From positions 28,395,674-28,459,673 of the forward strand of contig OX463808.1 of the NCBI GenBank assembly GCA_949825045.1: DNA of 64,000 nucleotides, read 5' to 3'. The position numbers and the translations under genes were made by a program. The first letter of the stretch is position 1, and each line of letters starts with the position of its first letter. This DNA comes from Argyresthia goedartella (lineage: Eukaryota; Arthropoda; Insecta; Lepidoptera; Argyresthiidae). Positions 55,001-64,000 of the stretch are shown piece by piece. The notes beneath the pieces were generated by a model. It was given only the letters and a program-made list of their open reading frames with translations, had not been told where the DNA came from and ran no database searches.

Positions 55001-58000
55001 AGCGGGCAGCACACATTGGTTAAATACCCTGGTGGTCTTCAGCTATTGTGGGACGTTCGAAGTCAGGAAATCCCGGAGTGTAGCGAAAGCGGCCCCTCCG
55101 AGCAGGACTCCTGTGCCTGGAACTGTCGGGGAATACATAAACAATATCCGCGATGGACCTCAACCATTTCTATGGGGCTGTTACCAACAGCAATGTTGAT
55201 ACCGTCGCATGGGGGAGTGCCCGTCATAGTCTTCCGTCTTGGACATGTTCATCTCAATCTGTCTGTAGTTAATTATTTGCATAGGTCTTTGCAGAATGTT
55301 TTAGGATAATTACTGAAATTAGTGCTGGATATCCAATCAACTTCAACAGAAAAGGTGCGCAGGACCGTGTTGATGAGGAGGCCTATGCTATACAGTTGGT
55401 CCTTGAGAGGCTGTTGATGAGGGTGATGTTGACAAGAGAAAATATAATAGATTGGCTTTTTGTATGCCTATTTATAATGGTGATACTATAAATAACTATA
55501 ATTCTAGACTAATTTTTAACAAACACTTATTTTTGTAGTATATATGGTTATATCTTTGGAGATTTTCTTCCTGGTGGTGGTGATAAGTGATTATTGAAAT
55601 TTATTTTTTTGTGCTATACAAAACAGACATACAGATAACTTAGAACATACACCATGTACAAAGGCGAGCTTGTCTCTCTCCAGCCTCCTGCCGACCTGTG
55701 TCCTACTGGTAGTACGTAGAATTTGCACGAATGTTATAATGGTGACGCTTTAATTCAATCACTACGCCATCTGAACAATCGTTGGTACTTTCGTCTTACA
55801 CGTGTTCTTGTATGTTCTAATTATTTCACACTAACTAGAAACAAATCCAATATTTGGTTCAAAATCCGTACCGTCCCCAACGTAACAATTAAAACTATAA
55901 AAGATAAAGAATCTTTACGCTCCAATATGGGCTCTCGCGTGTTACGTAAGGGACAATTTCACCAAACTGCTCGTTGGCTGCAGTGTGCGCCGGCGCAGGG
56001 CTGTTATGCAACGTAATTGATGTTGTATCGTCACAGGGTTACCAGGCATATGAAGATCGCAACCTCTTTATAGGTACATATTTAAGGAGGCACAGAAAAT
56101 GTTCTATCCTCGTTTCTCTAGGAATAATCAGATACATATTAAGGCGGACGAGATAGTGAGTTTTGCCATCGACAAACAAATATAAATAACATTGAAAATA
56201 TATTAACATAAACATTTGTAATATATTGACATAAACATTAACCGCCTTATTCATAAAACTTATCAAACCTATAATAGCTAAAATGTGCTTTGTCCTTTTC
56301 TCACAAACACAAATTTCAATTTGACAGACAAAGACAAACGAATTATAACGACATTATAGTTAAAACAGGTTAATTAGACGTTTATGAATAAGGCGGTATC
56401 AATATAATAACATAAGCATTGATACATATCTAGTTATCTCATTAATATAAATCGGACCACAATATCATGACGTCACTCCAGCAGAATAAATATTTGCAAA
56501 AGCTTTTCATAGCTGTCAACCCTAGCAGATATCTTAGATCTGATGTCGATGAGATGAACGGCTTTTGCTACCATAGCAACGAGGAGTATGGATGCGGTAT
56601 CCTTTAAATGTCAACGCTTACAATTACATGATCAAAAAATATTATATTACGTCTCCCATACATATGAGTAGTTACGTAACGGATTTTTCCGCTGTTACTG
56701 AAATTGTGATGTAGTTGTTGAACTTTAAGTTTTTTTACCATACAATTTTTCGGCCCATAATGGTTCAGGTTAACATCTTGGCAGACAAAAAACCACAATT
56801 GTAGTTTGAGGTAACAATCATATCTGCTACGAAGTACTCAATTCTGATGATGATTGTTGGTGTGACGTTAAAAAATCAAATATATTTATTTCAGTTACAA
56901 TGAGATCCATATTAGAGCACAGTCAAAAACTTAGATAGGAAAAAAATGGCACAGGCCAAGATGGCATTTGGATATTTCCGGATACTGTGATAATTATTAA
57001 ACATTATATTACTAAAATAATTAAAACTAATGACTAATTATTAAAACTTGTATATGGACCTGGTCTGAAATAAATGATTATTATTATTATTATTATTATT
57101 ACTCCTGGCAATAATATACGTGATAGTCATAATGAAACTACAGCAAGTATTGAGAATTACACGTAAATTGTATGTCAAAACCTTTTGTTTTGAGCAAACC
57201 CCTCTCGTAAATAAGGGAATCCGGATAAAACAACATTTATTGGAGTAAATTTTCGATAACATATCGTAATTAAAAGAATATCTTGCGTCACTTTTGTCGA
57301 CATGGTTTAGTTATCAATAAACGATTGTTGATGTATGTCGACAAACTTGTATGTGAGGCACAAGTAGAGCAGACGCCTTAAGCGCTCGTGCATACAGTCG
57401 ACCACAGCGTAAATTCGATATTCTTATAGTATTTCTAGATATAGATAAATCGATCCAAGTAACAAAGGCTTAGCCATCCACTGTTGAGATAGTAATCTGA
57501 AACTTATTAAACTAATTTACGATATCTAAAGTCAGCTCATTCATTTGAATTGCGCAATCTTTCATTAAAAATCTGAAAATTTAATTACAAACCTAAGACA
57601 TATTTTCATACGTAATTACATTAGCATAACTTGGTTTAAAAAATAAGGCTAATGTATGAAAAATGTGATTTGCAATAAATTTTCAGTTTTTTGATCAAAA
57701 ATCGATGTGGCGTTGCAAAGTATGAAACTTGTTGCATCAAATGATATCTGGTTTAACCTGTTGTCTTCAATACCAGCTGAGGTGTGGCCCTGTGGTATTT
57801 ACTTATGAACTCGGGCACTCAGCTGAAAGTGTTACATACTGGTCACCTACAGATACTTGCTCTTGTAGGAGCAGGCGTGGTTGTGGTTAGGACATGCGTG
57901 ACTCATGATTACTTAGGTGCTGCAGTTTTTGCACGGGTAATCAAACTACGAAAATAACTAGTTCAATAAAAAAAGCATTTTTTAGGATCTATAGTGGTTC

Positions 58001-61000
58001 GCGTCCCCGATTATTTTTTGTGATATAAAAAATACTGCGATTTAGGCCCGAGAAATATGCGCTTGTTTATGTCTATTATACGAAAATACTTGTATCATAT
58101 CGCTTTAAATTATGCAATTGTAATGATACTTTCTTATTATTGTGTTATAAACTACTGGTTTGTTCTAAAATAATGATATATCCATCCATATATCATCAAT
58201 CAATCAGCCCACATTCACCCACTGCTGGTTATAGGCCTTTTTTAGGGGTCCGTACCCGAAGGGTTCCAAACGGGACCCTATTACTAAGACTTCGCTGTCC
58301 GTCCGTCCGTCCGTCCGTCCGTCTGTCACCAGGCTGTATCTCAAGAACCTAGCTAGCTAGAGAGTTGAAATTTTCACAGATTATGTATTTCTGTTGCCGA
58401 TATAACAACAAATACTAAAAAACAGGATAAAAGAAATATTTAAGGGGGCTCCCATACAACAATTCTTTCAATACCACATACAAACTTATGGATGCACCTG
58501 GTTACGTACATGGAGTGTGAAAGTAACCGCACCAATAACTTTGTAAACAATATTTTGCTGTGTAAAATCCAAACTATTCACTCCACACCATCGCTTCCAT
58601 TGAACGGTGGTACGGAACCCTTCGTGCGCGATTTAGACTCGCACTTGACCGTTTTTTTTTAACCACGCCATCTACTCCGTCCTGCGCCTTCCGCATCCAG
58701 ATGATGTCATCCATCCAATTGGACGTCTTGCGGTTCTGGGTAGCCATTCTGTTGCCCCACATACCTAATGATAATGATAACTAACAATACCAAAATTCTT
58801 CTTTTCCAGATGGAGTATATTACTGGCATGCCTGCTAGCCGGCGCGGCGTGGGCGGAGGAAGACGACGGCAGCATCCCTGACGCAGGAGTGGACGGAGAA
58901 GACCATGACGACAGTGACGAGTCATTGGCGCTGGATGAGGAGGTGAGAGGATCTTCACATGCAGAGGATTAATGCTAAATGCTTGTTCATTGACATAGAG
59001 GTTACAGAAAGATAAAAGGTTCATAAGTCTGAAGCAAAAAGTTACGGAGACGACTGACTGACTGACTGACTGACGTATGTTGCTACTGTAGGCTTGCTCG
59101 CAGTTGATATAATGCTAAGGCTGCACTATGTGATACACCCACAAGGTTAAGGAAGCCATTCAAAACTACTTTCATTAGGAAATCAATTTGAGCAGAGGGC
59201 ACCTTTACTTTACATGTCATAATGAGTCGCTGTCGATACAGAGATGTGAATATACTAAATACTATACTGATAGAACCATGTTTGAGTTAAGTCTGTCAAT
59301 ATCTGAGGTTTCTTTCTATCTCCGGCAATCGCACAACCAACCTACTCAATAGTCAAATGGTTCAACCCACATGTTATTAGTCACTTTGGAACATGTCTTG
59401 TGGTTAACCAACCTGCGAAACTACAAACTACTTGCTGATGGAGTTTCCGAAAGAAAAAATTGCTGCGACAACTTGTAAGAACTTATTTTAGCCCATCACG
59501 TGACCTTATTTGGAATTAATCTTCGATTAATTGCCTTACATTTGGCCACTTTTTCAGAAACTGGGGGTTAGATACTCTCCTCGATTCTATATTGACGTTG
59601 CGAAATCAAATTTATGCCACATGAGCTTTATAGTGTTTAGTTTTAACCTATTCAGCCAAATCAAGTGAGTGCGAGGGATAGCCGTACTACTGAATATAAA
59701 GTCGAAATAAGAAGACAGAGAAGTAAATAATGCATAACTAGGTTTCTCTAGTCCAGGGACAAATTTGAAAAGGAAAAGGCGTATAGTGTCTAGAATATTA
59801 TAGGTGCAAAAATATCGTGACTAGTGTTTCAGTTAAGTAATTATTAGAGTTCGTGCTAGTTTGCTTCCGTTTGTTCGCGTTGCGTTCGAGACGAATATGT
59901 GTTATGTAAGCCTTGTCAGTGTCAAGAGTTATGCGATACTCGAAGATATCGTATATGTAGTACTTGGTTGGTATACCCTATTAATAAATACAGATTATTA
60001 GATAGGTACAGACAGGTGTACCTACTGAATCATGTTTCTCGGGTTAACTGAATAGGAAACTCAAAACTTTAAATTAGAATGAAACTGTTTATTAACCTAA
60101 CCAGGCAACATAATGAATGTGATTATGAACTGCTTTAGCTGAATACATGGATTAATTATAATCTGAAATATTACAAAGGCTACTTTAATTTTGGTATTGA
60201 TATTTATAGCAAGTTGATTTTTTAACACGGTTGCAACCGCGGGACACCTAGCTAGTTAAATACAAAGTTGAGTCTGCAAACGTCGAGAAAACGAAATATT
60301 AAAAAATAATGTCCCAAAGAAAGTAAAATGTTTCTGCATTTAGAACGTGACCGAAATCGGATTCGCTTCACTTTCCGAGTGCGGTTTTTCTAGCCGTGGT
60401 CTGCGTCTGCGCAGCGCAGGCAGCGTCAACGACCGAGCGGGCAAGGCCACGAACGAGGGGGAAAGTCGAAAGTCATATAGGTTTTTAATAAAGATACTGA
60501 GGATAAAGTGATAACTTATCTGAATCTTCTAGTCTGTATTTTTTTTTCAATTTGAAATATCGGAATCAAGCAAGTCACGACGGCGATTGCCGTTGCCAAG
60601 GAAATGTACTAAAAGCTTGAGAGTACCACCATGCAATGGAGGTCCCTGCACTTTTATTCTGAAAGTCAAGCGGACTCGATTGTGCCTGAAAAGGTGTGAC
60701 GTTATGTTTAGTATGTTGTTAAAAGCGGAAAACAAGTTGCTATATTGTTTGTTATAGCTAAGCAAACATAAAAGGCATTGAAGCTAAACTAACACTAAGC
60801 TAACGAATTTCCTTGCGACACAAATGTGAGAAAAAAGGCGGCGATCGCACGCACACCCGCGGCCGTGGGAATGTTCTATTATGTATGAGTAGGTATGTCC
60901 ATTCTGTATTTTATCTACACACGTATCATAAACCCTCTTTACTGCGTCCAAAAACCACACGTTACGACCAGCATAATGATAAACTTTTTGGTAAAAACTC

Positions 61001-62725
61001 ATTTATTATCTGAATATTCATCAATATGACCATAATGTACAAAAATTTGTCAAATTATGACATTCAAATTTCGAACGCTGACGCCCGCCTGCGTGCCGCC
61101 TCTAGTTTGTCTGTGAAGTTGGTACTACTGAACAAGCTAAACAACTGCAGAACAATGATCAATGACAATGCCGGTCGAACATGCGGTTCCTGAACACATC
61201 AAAGAGAGCTTGTGATATGTCTGTAGATAAACTAGTGTATGTAACTGTACATAATTAGGCATTAAAACACTCGAGTGATTTTATTATGAAACTCGCATTC
61301 GGCTCGTTTGATAAACCCACTCTCGAGTATTACTGCCCTCCATTATGTAACAGTCATATAAACTACTATTACATGTTTTTATAACAACACGTAAATCACT
61401 GATACACACGTAGATCACGATAATATTTATAAATTTACTGAGTTTGTAAATTGTAAATCTTAGGTAAGTAGATCAATAATGCAATACTAAAACGAATAAA
61501 TACCTGGTTATTAAGCCCGATCAGTAGAAACTTGTACTATCTTATTTATTTATTTAGGTATTATTTGACGTTGTATCAATATTTCGTAAGTTTTTGTAAT
61601 TTGATAGAAATCATTAACTCTGGAGTAATTTATCTTAAGAAGTCAAAGTGTGACTACGTATGATAATCAAAAAGCTTTCTTTCATTAACAAACTTAATTT
61701 TAGATCACAGGTCGATATGGTTGATTTCATAAACTAAAATAACTAAAAATAACTCTCTAAATAAGTTTTTATTATCTGTACGTAAATATTAGTTATAGCC
61801 TTAAAGTATGCTCATATACTTAGTTAGTTTAAAACTTTATAAGGCAAGTTTAATTTTAAAGCCCGAAATATGGACAAGCCTGATGGACAACAGGAACTAT
61901 AGATATTTTAGCAACAAATTAATTTACCGTAAACTTTTGGCAAATACTTGTATTACTATTCTATTCTAATTATATTACAATAGTGTAGCAATCATGGCAT
62001 TGGCCATTCACCCGGATCTGCCCGTCAATATGTCTCATGCAATGTAACGTAATTTCATCAACTGATGATATAATTCCATAAATTATATTCACAACTTTGT
62101 CGCCACGCACGAGCGCACGCGAGTGTCCGCTTCTTTTGTGTTTGTTTGTATTTGCAAATAGCATCATCATGCGAATTTTGCACGATTTCTTCCGGATGAT
62201 AATTAGAAAATACCATTAAGAATTCAATCGACATGCAAGTAAGTGCTACAGGTGCTCATTTATTTATGTTGCGTCATTTACTATCAGTTTTCAATTCCTA
62301 ATCATTGATCGATTGATTTTTAACAAGGGGTGAAATGAAATATCATAATACCGAAGAACTAAATATGATAAGGACTTCATAATTTATCAAAAACTAATAA
62401 CCACCGATGCGATAGGTAGTCCCTGTCACGCCAAAAATGCCTATGTAATTACTGGCTTTTTATTTGCCAACCCGTGTATAAAAAATGCTAAACGATATGT
62501 CTGTTATTGCAATAACCTTCAAAGATGTTATTCCAGGAATCCCGCAACCTGCGACCTCGGGCCTACAACCCATCCGCGTACCAACAAAACACACTCCCCG
62601 CCGGCTTCCGCCCCACCCCCTCGCTAGCTGAGCTGGCTGGCTACCAGCAGCGCCAGGAATCGGAGGACCGGCAGCAGGAGTACGTGAGCCTTGTGCCCGT
62701 GAGGCCAACTCAGGCGCAGCAGTAT

Positions 62726-62765
<40 letters not shown>

Positions 62766-63302
62766 CTCAGAGAGCGCCGCATAGGAAGGTGTGAGGATAT
62801 TCTATTTTGGTGATCTTTAGAAGAGTCAACTATCATGGGCTAAGCCAGCATGGTGGAGTGTGGCCTCAAACACATAGGACTCCTTCAGCTAGTGTAGGAG
62901 TTGGGTTAGCTGAAATAGAAGAGCAGGTGCAGGGTATATGCACAAAGGCTGCACCCAAGTAATCCAGATGTAGGTTCTTCTGACCCCTGGATGGATTGAA
63001 ATGAATAGTAGGGGGTTTCCCGATCTTACTCTCTTCTAAAGTCATATTTTACCGCTGTATTACAGATCCAAGAAAACCGACCATCCAGACTCCAGCAGCT
63101 CCAAGAAGCAGAAGAAGAGTTGGAAGATGAGAAGGAGGTACCCGACCGTCTGACGATGCTGCTGCAGCAGTCCAAGTTTGACTGTGTGCAGAAGCAGTCC
63201 GGGTACTATGCTGATGAGGAGCTGAACTGCGAGGTCTTCCACTACTGCCAGGATAGCGTGAAGCACTCCTGGGTTTGCCCTGATGGGTTCAGTTTTCACC
63301 AG
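43029..63302 (+). CDS. Secreted single-domain chitin-binding protein (CPAP1/peritrophin-like), first four coding exons
   Basis: Exons 43029-43039, 58810-58942, 62537-62788 and 63066-63302 join in matching phases (2, 0, 0) to 211 codons, with good GT/AG borders. The product starts MDIRWSILLACLLAGAAWA|EEDD, a classic signal peptide with cleavage after Ala19. An acidic stretch follows, then a proline/glutamine-rich linker with ten Gln in a row. A charged, probably helical segment is next (QQLQEAEEELEDEKE), then LTMLLQQSKFDC and a type-2 chitin-binding (peritrophin-A) domain. Cysteines are at 172, 187, 193 and 203, with aromatics in GYYADEELNCEVFHYC and SWVCPDGFSFHQ. The last domain cysteines are off the right edge. 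Members bind chitin in cuticle or other extracellular matrices; one domain points to the CPAP1 group. The exon 1 link is inferred, with no transcript seen. Confidence 0.82.
44578..44643 (+). repeat. Dispersed repeat, 33727 family
   Basis: gcgtcacgccttttcccatacggggtggcagg..; truncated copy. Confidence 0.55.
45225..45670. mobile_element. Fold-back/MITE-like element, copy A
   Basis: It carries gtttatctacacacatatcataag near 45353 and the mirrored catgtgtagataaact near 45650. The whole block, including flanks to 45225 (gtgactgatacataatggaggg), matches 60905-61385 in reverse orientation. No coding frame. Confidence 0.7.
46391..46589. mobile_element. CpG-rich MITE-like element (gcggataacgcgc ends)
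   Basis: gcggataacgcgc at 46391-46403 and its exact reverse complement at 46577-46589 bracket a CpG-dense 199-bp block. No ORF or promoter signature. Confidence 0.55.
48569..48689. mobile_element. Small MITE (agaaggcgg.ata.gactt.actc ends)
   Basis: Ends gcca.tag.c.agaaggcgg(g/t)ata pair with a few mismatches across ~120 bp. The centre is also mirrored around ccaaacagatttatatgg. Confidence 0.6.
49985..50262 (+). pseudogene. Non-LTR retrotransposon C-terminal tail
   Basis: 50016-50210 encodes RTPQHNTAAYENGFRLRAIS, then LWNKLPSALRDSPSINIFKSR and LKEHQS. This is the typical tail of Jockey-like reverse transcriptases. It is followed by an AT-rich 3' stretch and is 5'-truncated. Confidence 0.72.
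51291..51680 (+). repeat. Diverged copy of the 'gggttccgta' repeat family
   Basis: Starts ggggttccgtacctta and ends ggaaccctcggggcgcgagtc.. ttgcactttgccggtttttt, the two recognisable ends of the 11247/58238 family. Confidence 0.6.
53161..53200 (+). repeat. Dispersed repeat, 33727 family (short)
   Basis: gcgtcactccttttcccata then tgggtggcagaggt. Confidence 0.5.
54690..55420 (-). pseudogene. RTE-like reverse transcriptase C-terminal relic
   Basis: Reading leftward it gives EMNMSKTE..MTG then INIAVGNSPIEMVE near 55250-55190. After breaks come AMLGIKLSDRIRNTEI, RRNKVADVGTRITRL, KWAGYLARREDGRWT and ARWSDDIVRLAGKQWTRVA near 54970-54690. This is the usual order in insect RTE-like elements (MN..KTK.M, GN..IE.V, ..R.DGRW). 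Several stops and frameshifts. Confidence 0.7.
56241..56397. mobile_element. MITE with perfect 17-bp terminal inverted repeats
   Basis: accgccttattcataaa (56241-56257) and its exact mirror (56381-56397). The 157-bp element is non-coding. The target duplication is unclear. Confidence 0.75.
57077..57102. repeat. (ATT)n microsatellite
   Basis: About eight att/tat trinucleotides. Confidence 0.9.
58238..58660 (+). repeat. Abundant lepidopteran dispersed repeat, copy B
   Basis: Nearly identical over ~400 bp to 11247-11653. It appears to sit inside another repeat: cacccactgctggttatagg lies before it, and ctgcgccttccgcatccag, which I recall from the same lepidopteran repeat, after it. It ends 150 bp before chitin-binding exon 2. 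Confidence 0.75.
58810..58942 (+). CDS. Chitin-binding gene exon 2 (signal peptide core)
   Basis: 133 nt. Acceptor ttcttcttttccag, donor GAG|GTGAGA. Encodes WSILLACLLAGAAWAEEDDG and an acidic tail ending LALDEE. The ATG visible at the exon edge (58810-58812) is in another frame, which stops soon, and is not used. Confidence 0.78.
59052..59074. repeat. (GACT)n microsatellite
   Basis: Nearly six gact units in a row. Confidence 0.9.
60905..61385. mobile_element. Fold-back/MITE-like element, copy B (inverse of copy A)
   Basis: Reverse-complement match to 45225-45670. Shared phrases include acgcccgcctgcgtgccgcc, gccggtcgaacatgcggttc and actcgag blocks. It lies in the next intron of the same gene in opposite orientation. 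Confidence 0.7.
61386..62450. other. No feature seen
   Basis: AT-rich intronic DNA without recognised content. Confidence 0.4.
62537..62788 (+). CDS. Chitin-binding gene exon 3 (Q/P-rich linker)
   Basis: 252 nt, phase 0 to 0; acceptor ttattccag|GAA, donor AAG|GTGTGA. Encodes ESRNLRPRAYNPSAYQQNTL ... and ten consecutive CAG-coded Gln. An ATG 12 bp upstream is in frame, but the acceptor and phase favour an internal exon. Confidence 0.8.
62789..63065. other. Third intron, with SINE-like scrap
   Basis: 277 bp; aagccagcatggtggagtg at 62844 matches the second SINE family's body. Confidence 0.5.
63066..63302 (+). CDS. Chitin-binding gene exon 4 (peritrophin-A domain)
   Basis: 237 nt, phase 0 to 0; acceptor gtattacag|ATC, donor CAG|GTTTGT. 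Encodes the coiled acidic segment and the first four domain cysteines spaced C-x14-C-x5-C-x9-C. The domain ends mid-way at FHQ, so at least one more exon lies beyond the window. Confidence 0.88.
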
Positions 63303-64000
63303 GTTTGTTGCATTTCACTTATACCTTTCAGTTTTAGCTGTAACGGTTTGTTTAGGTTCACATATTGAATAACGTCTATTTAATTTTATTTATTTAGAAA
63401 CCAAATGTCTTAAACAAATTAAATATCATGATATTTTAAATTAATTAACTAGGTAGTCCAAACACATATTAAATACTAAAATCGTATGTGGGTCACGCCG
63501 CCAATTTTGCCACTTTGTAACACAAGATAATAAAGATTATTTCAGGTTACGGTAACATTAAAGTAACTCGTTCAATTAGTGCATAGGTAGGATGTGTATA
63601 AGCATTTTCATAGTTAGGCAACATAAAAGTTTTACATTACCGGTAACAAAAAATCACGTAAAAGTTTCATAAAAGTATCGTTAAAGCGAAATTTCACTGG
63701 AGTTTTTTGGCTATGATTTCAAAAATAAACAGATTTACCTAATTAAATTTACTTTCTCGGCTAAATTAACTTATGCAGGCAATTTTTTAATGTTGTAAGC
63801 ATATGAAATGTCTACTTACTATAGAAAATCACTGAAAACCGCTAAAAACACTTTTCTATTTTACCACACCACACACCACAACTAGCGTGCCAGGTTTGAG
63901 GTGTCAAAAAAATATTGCGCATTTTTTTTAAATGACAATTAGCGTCAGTGTTGCCAGCTTAATAATATAAATCGCCTTAATATGTTTCAACACGATAGCA
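63303..64000. other. Start of the fourth intron, no exon seen
   Basis: No continuation of the chitin-binding domain was found before the window ends. Confidence 0.5.

Larger units (their letters stand above)
43040..58809. other. 15.8-kb first intron of the chitin-binding gene
   Basis: Holds inverted-repeat elements (45225, 46391, 48569, 56241), non-LTR fragments (50016, 54690-55420) and dispersed repeats (44578, 51291, 53161, 58238). The remaining stretches, notably 43040-44577, 46700-48560, 48700-49980, 51700-53160, 53210-54680 and 55430-56240, hold no supported gene. Confidence 0.55.
58943..62536. other. Second intron of the chitin-binding gene
   Basis: 3.6 kb. Contains (GACT)n at 59052-59074 and the fold-back element at 60905-61385. 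A GC-rich block at 60350-60470 has no clear exon. No other gene. Confidence 0.5.

Noticed and set aside
55723..56016. 97-codon frame
   Set aside because: No family match, and adjacent to transposon debris.
60350..60470. GC-rich block as an extra coding exon
   Set aside because: Exons 2 and 3 of the chitin-binding gene already join in phase; the block gives only a short basic, unlikely peptide.
62525..62536. ATG at 62525 as gene start
   Set aside because: A good acceptor lies 12 bp downstream, the phase fits exon 2, and a signal peptide is supplied by upstream exons.

Overview
The window looks like a nuclear fragment of an insect genome, most probably a moth or butterfly (Lepidoptera). It has AT-rich DNA, small exons separated by kilobase introns with GT/AG borders, tRNA-derived SINEs, many miniature inverted-repeat elements, and dispersed repeats I know from lepidopteran genomes (for example the 'gggttccgtacccgaag ... 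gactcgcacttgacc' unit). There are no operons, CRISPR arrays or prokaryotic signals.

Three host genes can be supported. (1) The minus strand of 4238-13709 carries the first five coding exons (241 codons) of a TBC1D20-type Rab GTPase-activating protein. All splice phases agree, and both catalytic fingers are encoded. The C-terminal half lies beyond the left edge. (2) An intact single-exon gene at 14565-15326 (+) encodes an unrecognised basic 253-residue protein. It is divergent from TBC1D20, with 855 bp between the start codons. (3) The plus strand of 42928-63302 carries a secreted chitin-binding (CPAP1/peritrophin-like) protein. It has a TATA/initiator promoter, an 11-nt coding first exon, a 15.8-kb first intron and three further phase-compatible exons. 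The last exons lie beyond the right edge.

Most of the rest is transposable elements. The clearest structure is a nest at 20.95-29.76 kb. A ~132-bp tandem repeat was hit by a 3.1-kb non-LTR retrotransposon (minus strand, 14-bp target duplication). That element was then split by a 5,295-bp BEL/Pao LTR retrotransposon (plus strand, 545-bp LTRs with 3 differences, 5-bp target duplication). The BEL/Pao copy has lost its reverse transcriptase and the front of its integrase, yet its pol frame stays open across both deletions. A second, 5'-truncated copy of the non-LTR element sits at 1453-2613.

Other relics are a MULE transposase with a FLYWCH-like segment (5.5-6.6 kb), a decayed retroelement ORF (12.5-13.1 kb), an hAT transposase (16.0-17.5 kb), RTE-like and Jockey-like reverse transcriptase fragments (4.7, 30.4, 35-38, 50.0 and 54.7-55.4 kb), and a ~1.06-kb unclassified insertion at 36654-37710. 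Long perfect palindromes and fold-back elements are unusually common.

I found no convincing previously undescribed biological system. The most rewarding items are the doubly deleted BEL/Pao element, the reconstructed promoter and signal-peptide exons of the chitin-binding gene, the unknown single-exon gene, and the set of palindromic elements.
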